Origin: Streptomyces sp. BA2
Lineage (GTDB): Bacteria; Actinomycetota; Actinomycetes; Streptomycetales; Streptomycetaceae
DNA length: 64,000 nucleotides
Assembly: GCF_009769735.1 (NCBI RefSeq)
Contig: NZ_WSRO01000002.1
Span: forward strand, 9,349,001 to 9,413,000
Direction of reading: 5' to 3'
Of this stretch, positions 62,572 through 64,000 are shown one piece after another (positions within the stretch are counted from its first letter, which is position 1; each line of letters opens with the position of its first letter). Both the position numbers and the translations under genes were made by a program. The notes under the pieces are model-generated. The model searched no databases. It worked only from the letters and a program-made list of their open reading frames with translations, and had not been told where the DNA came from.

Positions 62572-63054
62572 TCATTCCGGACGGTCGCGTTGCTGTTGTT
62601 GGTATGCCGCCCAGTCCTCAGGCGGGTACGTGGCCTGGGGTGCGGCGAGAGCCACGTCGATCGCGAGCCCGAAGTCTCCGTCGAAGAACTCACTGAGATC
62701 GCGGATCATCTCCAGCGCCCCCACGGTGGCGTCACTGAGCGGACGTGCCATGCGGTCGACGCCGGAGGGGACACCGACTGGCTTCATGCGCGCCAGCCCC
62801 ACCGCGTGGTCGGCCCGTGCGTCCAAGCCCAGCGAGATGTATCCAGTGGCCAGAGCGACATGCTTGAGCGCGTCGTGCACGCCGCTGGTGAGCTCACCGA
62901 TTCCGTGCAGTGTCTGCCCGGGGCTGCCCGCGCTGCTGTCTCCATACCGTGGCCCGTGCTGCTGCTCCAGACGCTTCTGCTCGCCAGCAAGCAGCTTCAG
63001 CACCTCGTTCAGCACACGCCCGACGCGGCCGAGTTCAGTCAAGTCATGAATCAT
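62572..63054 (-). CDS. Hypothetical protein
   Basis: 160 residues from the ATG at 63054. Mostly helical, with MIHDLTELGRVGRVLNEVLKLLAGEQKRLEQ at the start and a Gln/Arg-rich end. No family recognised. It converges on the SLOG-like gene with a 91-base gap. Confidence 0.55.
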   Translation of the reverse strand: MIHDLTELGRVGRVLNEVLKLLAGEQKRLEQQHGPRYGDSSAGSPGQTLHGIGELTSGVHDALKHVALATGYISLGLDARADHAVGLARMKPVGVPSGVDRMARPLSDATVGALEMIRDLSEFFDGDFGLAIDVALAAPQATYPPEDWAAYQQQQRDRPE

Positions 63055-63673
63055 CCGATGCGCCCCTCCCGTCAACGGATCTGACTCTACGGGCGGTTGC
63101 GGCTCCCCCGTGAGCAACAGCGCACAACAGGCCCGTTGTAGTGACGGCTGGCGAATCCCACAACTTGCCGTCTTGCCGGGGACGCCTCATCTCCACGAGG
63201 CCAGCAGCTCGCGCAGGCAGTGTGGCGGGGCCCTTGCGTGCCATGGGTGGAATGCCAGTTACAGCCTGACGAGCAATGGAGATCAGTTTCTACTGACGTG
63301 TGCAGCCATATGCCGCCCGAAGCGGCTCTGCTGTTGGCGACATCGCCTGGGGTCTCTGGAGAACGGACTGGCGCCTCGTGCACGAACCTCAGGAGTCAGG
63401 GGGCCGGCGTGTGCAGGCGGACGCGTCGCACTCCGATCGGGCGCACTCCCGAAAGGGTCCTGAGCCTCAGCCAGGCTGGTCGAGCTTGGTGTGATTGTCC
63501 TTCATCGGCGACCCGGTGCCCGAGAGTGGCATCTGTGTGGAGGAGATCAAACCGGAACTCCTCACGCAGCAGGCCCTGTTCCCGTTCTCAGACCGGCCTG
63601 ACGTTCTCGTCCCCAGGGAGCGGAGCAGCTGGCGGCACCTGACGGTGCCCACGACGTGTACCTCATCGGCTTA
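63055..63673. other. About 620 bases without a supported gene
   Basis: Short open frames on both strands, none with a domain or good ribosome site. Confidence 0.4.
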
Positions 63674-63928
63674 TCAGGTGGCGCCGACGCGCCGTAGAGC
63701 AAGGGCATCATCTAGGTGGTCGTCGCTCACCCTGCTGAGGTGGCTGGCGAGCTCGTGGTTGCCGCGCTCGGCTTCCTCGACCTGTAGTGCGCGGGCGGCC
63801 CCGGCGTCTGCCAGGGCGGTTGCCGCCAGGCCCCCCGGGGTGGCTGTCGGGCTGGCGGTGTCACAGATCTTGCACGAGTCCCGGCCGGTGTTGGGTATGC
63901 CGCAGGCTACGCATCTGAACCTCCTCAT
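63674..63928 (-). CDS. Small putative zinc-ribbon protein
   Basis: 84 residues; AAAGGA lies 11 bases before the ATG at 63928. The N-terminus has CVACGIPN and CKICDTA, two CxxC pairs that could hold one zinc. The remainder is helical with many Ala and acidic residues. No family assigned. Confidence 0.55.
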   Translation of the reverse strand: MRRFRCVACGIPNTGRDSCKICDTASPTATPGGLAATALADAGAARALQVEEAERGNHELASHLSRVSDDHLDDALALRRVGAT

Positions 63929-64000
63929 GACAGGTCCTTTCGGTGGGTCCCGGTTGTGGCGGTCAGAGATCGCTCCAGGGACGTTGTGCGGCGTCTCCGG

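Noticed and set aside
1..64000. CRISPR arrays, rRNA or tRNA genes
   Set aside because: No regularly spaced short repeats, rRNA-like stretches or tRNA-like cloverleaf sequences were noticed by eye; a tRNAscan run would settle it.

Overview
The window is GC-rich, has densely overlapping genes with ATGA/GTGA/TTGA junctions, and carries actinomycete-type genes: a second, partial nuo operon, an XRE regulator with a HATPase partner, and IS110 and IS5 elements. Together these point to a Streptomyces or close relative. About two thirds of it (1-43.2 kb) is a hybrid NRPS/PKS biosynthetic locus for a thiazole/thiazoline compound. The rest is a complex-I-like operon, a probable copper-responsive operon, and an IS-rich, decayed right end.

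Biosynthesis, plus-strand arm (1-19.7 kb). The end of an NRPS A-domain/carrier gene runs in from the left edge. It is followed by a KS-AT-KR-ACP-Cy-TE megasynthase, a dipeptide/nickel-type ABC importer (binding protein, two permeases, a fused double ATPase), two free-standing methyltransferases and a PCP-Cy-PCP protein. A convergent thioredoxin-reductase-like dithiol oxidase and a divergent saccharopine-dehydrogenase-like reductase follow, with a Zur/Fur-type inverted repeat between those last two. A broken IS110 element then separates the arms.

Biosynthesis, minus-strand arm (22.1-38.6 kb). Reading leftward: a type II thioesterase, a fully reducing PKS (KS-AT-DH-ER-KR-ACP), TubC-Cy-A(Cys)-PCP-Ox, TubC-Cy-A(Cys)-PCP and a degenerate stand-alone A-like protein. 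A TetR regulator and two exporters (MMPL and DHA2 MFS) complete the block. The parts match those of yersiniabactin HMWP2/HMWP1 (Cy-A-PCP, PCP-Cy-PCP, KS-AT-KR-ACP-Cy-TE, two MTs), but they are split across many proteins. The aryl starter is apparently replaced by, or extended with, a reduced polyketide and an oxidised thiazole. My inference is a metallophore, possibly for zinc. The evidence is the Zur-like box, the Opp/Nik-type importer and the thiazoline chemistry; I know of no described cluster with this architecture.

Nuo-like operon (43.9-52.4 kb, minus strand): nuoA, a fused degenerate NuoB/NuoD-like protein with a histidine-rich linker, then nuoH-J-K-L-M-N. NuoC, E, F, G and I are absent, so the membrane arm lacks a recognisable NADH-oxidising module. 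To its right are reciprocal gene remnants, then a CsoR-type operator in front of a His-rich protein, an AhpD-like protein and an MFS transporter.

Right end (57.3-64 kb): an internally deleted IS110 relic, a MITE-like element abutting an intact IS5-family element, and an XRE regulator / HATPase / SLOG-like cluster with two small unassigned genes. No tRNA, rRNA or CRISPR array was seen.
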